From an archaeon (lineage in GTDB: Archaea; Nanobdellota; Nanobdellia; Woesearchaeales; ARS49): 57,742 nucleotides of DNA. Of the stretch, positions 55,838 through 57,742 are shown one piece after another. The stretch covers positions 1 through 57,742 of the forward strand of contig JAGVQG010000057.1 in NCBI GenBank assembly GCA_020051845.1, read 5' to 3'. The notes below the pieces were generated by a model. The model saw only the letters and a program-made list of their open reading frames with translations, had not been told where the DNA came from and searched no databases. The position numbers and the translations under genes are program-made. How positions within the stretch are numbered: position 1 is the first letter of the stretch; the number at the start of each line of letters is the position of its first letter.

Positions 55838-56332
55838 CTACGGAAGTGGTTGTGTGCTGTCCGGAGCTGTTCCGGCTTCAGTTGCCGGCTTCGGAAGATA
55901 TTCGGGGCTTTCGAGGAAGTGTTCTTGGCAGATAGTCTCAAGGACGGGGTGGCTGCCGAGGATTTTCGCGCCGTTCGTCAGCTCGCTCTCCAAGATCGCC
56001 TCTTCCTGCCGGGTCTTGGTTATGGTCTCTATGAAGAAATCGCCCGAGTGCAGGCTGCAGATGGTGTTGATCGCTGATAACTTTGTTATTCTCAATTCCC
56101 AGGATGTTTTCTTCTTTGCGTCAGGACGGACGATCCAGAGGACCCTGGAATAGCCGAGTGTTTGCAGATTGAGCAGCGCGACTGATTTTAGCACGTACTC
56201 GTTTATGCAATTCAGCACGCGTTCGTGGGTCGTGGAGATGGGCCAATCCATCTTTCTTGCCAGGGCGCTGTGCTTCATCCTTCCGTTGTTCCTCAAGTGA
56301 TGCAGTACTATCAGGTCTTTTGGGTGTATCAT
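55838..56332 (-). CDS. Lrp/AsnC-like winged-helix regulator
   Basis: 164 aa. The N-terminal HTH (VLHHLRNNGRMKHSALARKM, then ISTTHERVLNCI) has the spacing of the Lrp/AsnC family. The middle (SRVLWIVRPDAKKKTSWELR, then AINTICSLHSGDFFIETITKT) resembles the RAM alpha/beta domain. A Pro/Ala/Thr-rich tail follows. It may regulate the two small genes downstream on the same strand (70 nt on) or itself. The ligand is unknown. Confidence 0.75.
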   Translation of the reverse strand: MIHPKDLIVLHHLRNNGRMKHSALARKMDWPISTTHERVLNCINEYVLKSVALLNLQTLGYSRVLWIVRPDAKKKTSWELRITKLSAINTICSLHSGDFFIETITKTRQEEAILESELTNGAKILGSHPVLETICQEHFLESPEYLPKPATEAGTAPDSTQPLP

Positions 56333-56433
56333 TCAATTATCAGTGTTTTTTCCCTTCTTAAGGCTTTTTTGAGAAACTCCGGCAGAATTTCGGACAGGAA
56401 ATCGTGAAAACACGTGAAAACCGTATCATAATC

Positions 56434-56474
56434 TTTATATAGTGTGAGAGAAGTGGTTTACCTAGTAAAGAGGG
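56434..56474 (+). promoter_or_regulatory. TATA and Shine-Dalgarno of tail-fibre-like gene 3
   Basis: TTTATATA at 56434-56441 and AGAGGG at 56469-56474, like the AGAGGT leader of tail-fibre-like gene 1. The start is the ATG at 56480, since the frame's earlier ATG at 56444 lies at the TATA box. Confidence 0.6.
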
Positions 56475-56479
56475 TTGTG

Positions 56480-57598
56480 ATGAGATGTGTTGTGTTGTTC
56501 ACTGTTCTAGTCTTGTTGGCAGCGCCAGCAGTGTTCGCCATAGTAGGTCATGATGCGCCTTCGATAAGGCCAGGGACGTTCGCGACTGGCAATTATGTCT
56601 TCCCGCAGAACGTGACGGTGACAAACAACGCGATTATCAACGGCAACGTAGGGATAGGGACGGCGAACCCGGTTTCAGGTCTTGACGTCGGCAGCTTCAT
56701 CCACATCGGCAATCTTGTCGCATCAGGAGCCGGCGCGTATCTGTATAATGCCGGCCCGTCCTATGGGATTGCAATGATTGCCTACAATTTCAGTGGTGGT
56801 TATGCGATGCCTATTGCTTTCACCTCCAAGAACTTGACGCTGTCGACTTACTATTCAATGAATGGAGTGCCTGCAATCTATATCGGCGAAGCGCCAAGCG
56901 CGTCAGTGAGCGGCAACGTCGGCATCGGTACAGCGATCCCCGCGAATAAGTTGAATGTGGAATATGGCTCATCTGCTCCTACAGGAACGATTGCCGATGC
57001 TTCTGATTTGGCGGGATATGCGACGATATTATCTGCCACGGGCAGTGCTATCAACAGTAAAACCGGTTTGATTGCCGCATTTGGATCCGGTGTTGGTGTC
57101 CCGGCAGGCATCGTCTTCGGACGTGAAGGATCATCTTGGGGAACGTATATCAGCTTCCACAATCATCCAGATGACGCGGTGAATATCGATGCATTGACAG
57201 AAAGTATGAGGATAACCGCGGCAGGCAACGTAGGCATAGGAATGACACCTGCCTCAAGTTGGAAGCTGGAAGTCAATGGACCGTTTGCGGCTTTGGGCAA
57301 AGTAACAAGCTCAGGTTTCATCAACGGAGATGGCACAACCAAATCGTTGGGCCTTCCCGTTGACGCAAGCAATGGCGGGGGAACATACCTGCTGCTCATG
57401 AGCAGACAATGGTCCAATGGCGCGAACACGGACTCATCTATGTATCTGATAAGGTGCAACTATGATGGGAATGGTTATACTGCCACGTTCGTCGCTGGAA
57501 CCGACGGATGGACATTCAGCCAATCAGGCGGCACACTGTACGCCGCGGGTTGCGGATACAACTGGAATTGCAGGTACGCGGTCTTTGCAAACTTCTGA
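56480..57598 (+). CDS. Secreted tail-fibre-like protein 3
   Basis: 372 aa from the ATG at 56480. Signal peptide 1-19 (LLAAPAVFA-I). The block VGHDAPSIRPGTFATGNYVF is nearly identical to protein 1 (49153). Three VGIG motifs (NVGIGTANP, NVGIGTAIP, NVGIGMTPA) lie along a beta-rich body. The C-terminal about 100 residues (SRQWSNGANTDSSMYLIR, NGYTATFVAGTDGWTFS) look like a compact lectin-like tip, unlike those of proteins 1 and 2. Probably an adhesin of the same family with a different tip. Confidence 0.8.
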   Translation: MRCVVLFTVLVLLAAPAVFAIVGHDAPSIRPGTFATGNYVFPQNVTVTNNAIINGNVGIGTANPVSGLDVGSFIHIGNLVASGAGAYLYNAGPSYGIAMIAYNFSGGYAMPIAFTSKNLTLSTYYSMNGVPAIYIGEAPSASVSGNVGIGTAIPANKLNVEYGSSAPTGTIADASDLAGYATILSATGSAINSKTGLIAAFGSGVGVPAGIVFGREGSSWGTYISFHNHPDDAVNIDALTESMRITAAGNVGIGMTPASSWKLEVNGPFAALGKVTSSGFINGDGTTKSLGLPVDASNGGGTYLLLMSRQWSNGANTDSSMYLIRCNYDGNGYTATFVAGTDGWTFSQSGGTLYAAGCGYNWNCRYAVFANF

Positions 57599-57623
57599 TT
57601 AACAGCGGTCCATAGAGAAACCC

Positions 57624-57635
57624 TTAAAAACCCCG
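57624..57635 (+). promoter_or_regulatory. TATA element of tRNA-Lys
   Basis: CCTTAAAAACCCC, with its centre about 29 nt before the first base of the tRNA at 57657, fits an archaeal tRNA promoter. Confidence 0.5.
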
Positions 57636-57656
57636 TCTTTTGTTTGCTAGTTCATT

Positions 57657-57731
57657 GGGTCATTAGCTCAGCCTGGCTAGAGCAACCGGCTCTTAACCGG
57701 TAGGTCAAGGGTTCAACTCCCTTATGACCCG
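57657..57731 (+). tRNA. tRNA-Lys (anticodon CUU)
   Basis: Acceptor strands GGGTCAT and ATGACCC pair perfectly with discriminator G. The anticodon arm ACCGG-CTCTTAA-CCGGT carries anticodon CTT. The T arm AAGGG-TTCAACT-CCCTT is regular. No intron, and CCA is not encoded. Confidence 0.95.
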
Positions 57732-57742
57732 TTTATGAAAAA

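Noticed and set aside
1-57742. CRISPR array, insertion sequence, rRNA or replication origin
   Set aside because: No array of regularly spaced direct repeats, no transposase-like protein or terminal inverted repeat, and no rRNA-like stretch was seen. The only tandem repeat is protein-coding (40974-41171).

Overview
The window reads as archaeal chromosome. The core genes are archaeal: a group II chaperonin (thermosome) subunit, an archaeal-type GluRS, a NOG1-family GTPase, an EndoQ-type PHP nuclease and a very small histone-fold protein. Promoters are archaeal TATA boxes. In many genes the TATA centre lies about 26 nt from the first ATG, so leaderless transcripts look common. Small genes, coiled-coil proteins, class III signal peptides and very large exported proteins suggest a DPANN lineage (Woesearchaeota/Pacearchaeota-like). 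That placement is inference; no rRNA or marker alignment was possible. No stretch over 300 bases lacks a gene.

Layout. 1-13.5 kb: an LpxA-like acyltransferase, thermosome, two coiled-coil proteins, a 53-aa histone-fold protein, gltX, a secreted-protein group including a triple thioredoxin-like protein, a zinc ribbon, a membrane pair plus Lgt, a flavin reductase-like protein, an MNT-HEPN toxin-antitoxin pair and a methyltransferase. 13.6-14.5 kb: a compact RtcB-like gene. 14.5-42.3 kb: an exported-protein locus, almost all on the minus strand. It holds a 1,271-aa putative lipoprotein, a 5,693-aa giant secreted protein, two pilin-like proteins with Ig/cadherin-like C-termini, an 11-residue-repeat protein, a membrane protein and a winged-helix regulator. 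42.4-49 kb: TraB-like and Cys-rich paralogues, a metallophosphoesterase, EndoQ, VapBC, a Ser/Thr kinase, a membrane protein and NOG1. 49.1-57.7 kb: three secreted tail-fibre-like proteins (one with an S74 chaperone domain), a membrane-anchored KPE-rich protein, a methyltransferase, an Lrp-like/membrane/coiled-coil operon and tRNA-Lys(CUU).

How the genes may work together. The giant gene sits in a translationally coupled operon (wHTH, pilin-like, giant, Cys-rich). A convergent pair, TraB-like (+) and Cys-rich membrane protein (-), occurs at both ends of the locus. Four plus-strand genes around it (RtcB-like, both TraB-like genes and the metallophosphoesterase) share an upstream box at fixed distance from the TATA box, so they may form a regulon. 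The large exported proteins, pilin-like proteins and tail-fibre-like adhesins together suggest a cell-contact or host-attachment apparatus. Lgt could lipidate the 1,271-aa protein. These functional links are inference from context and motifs.
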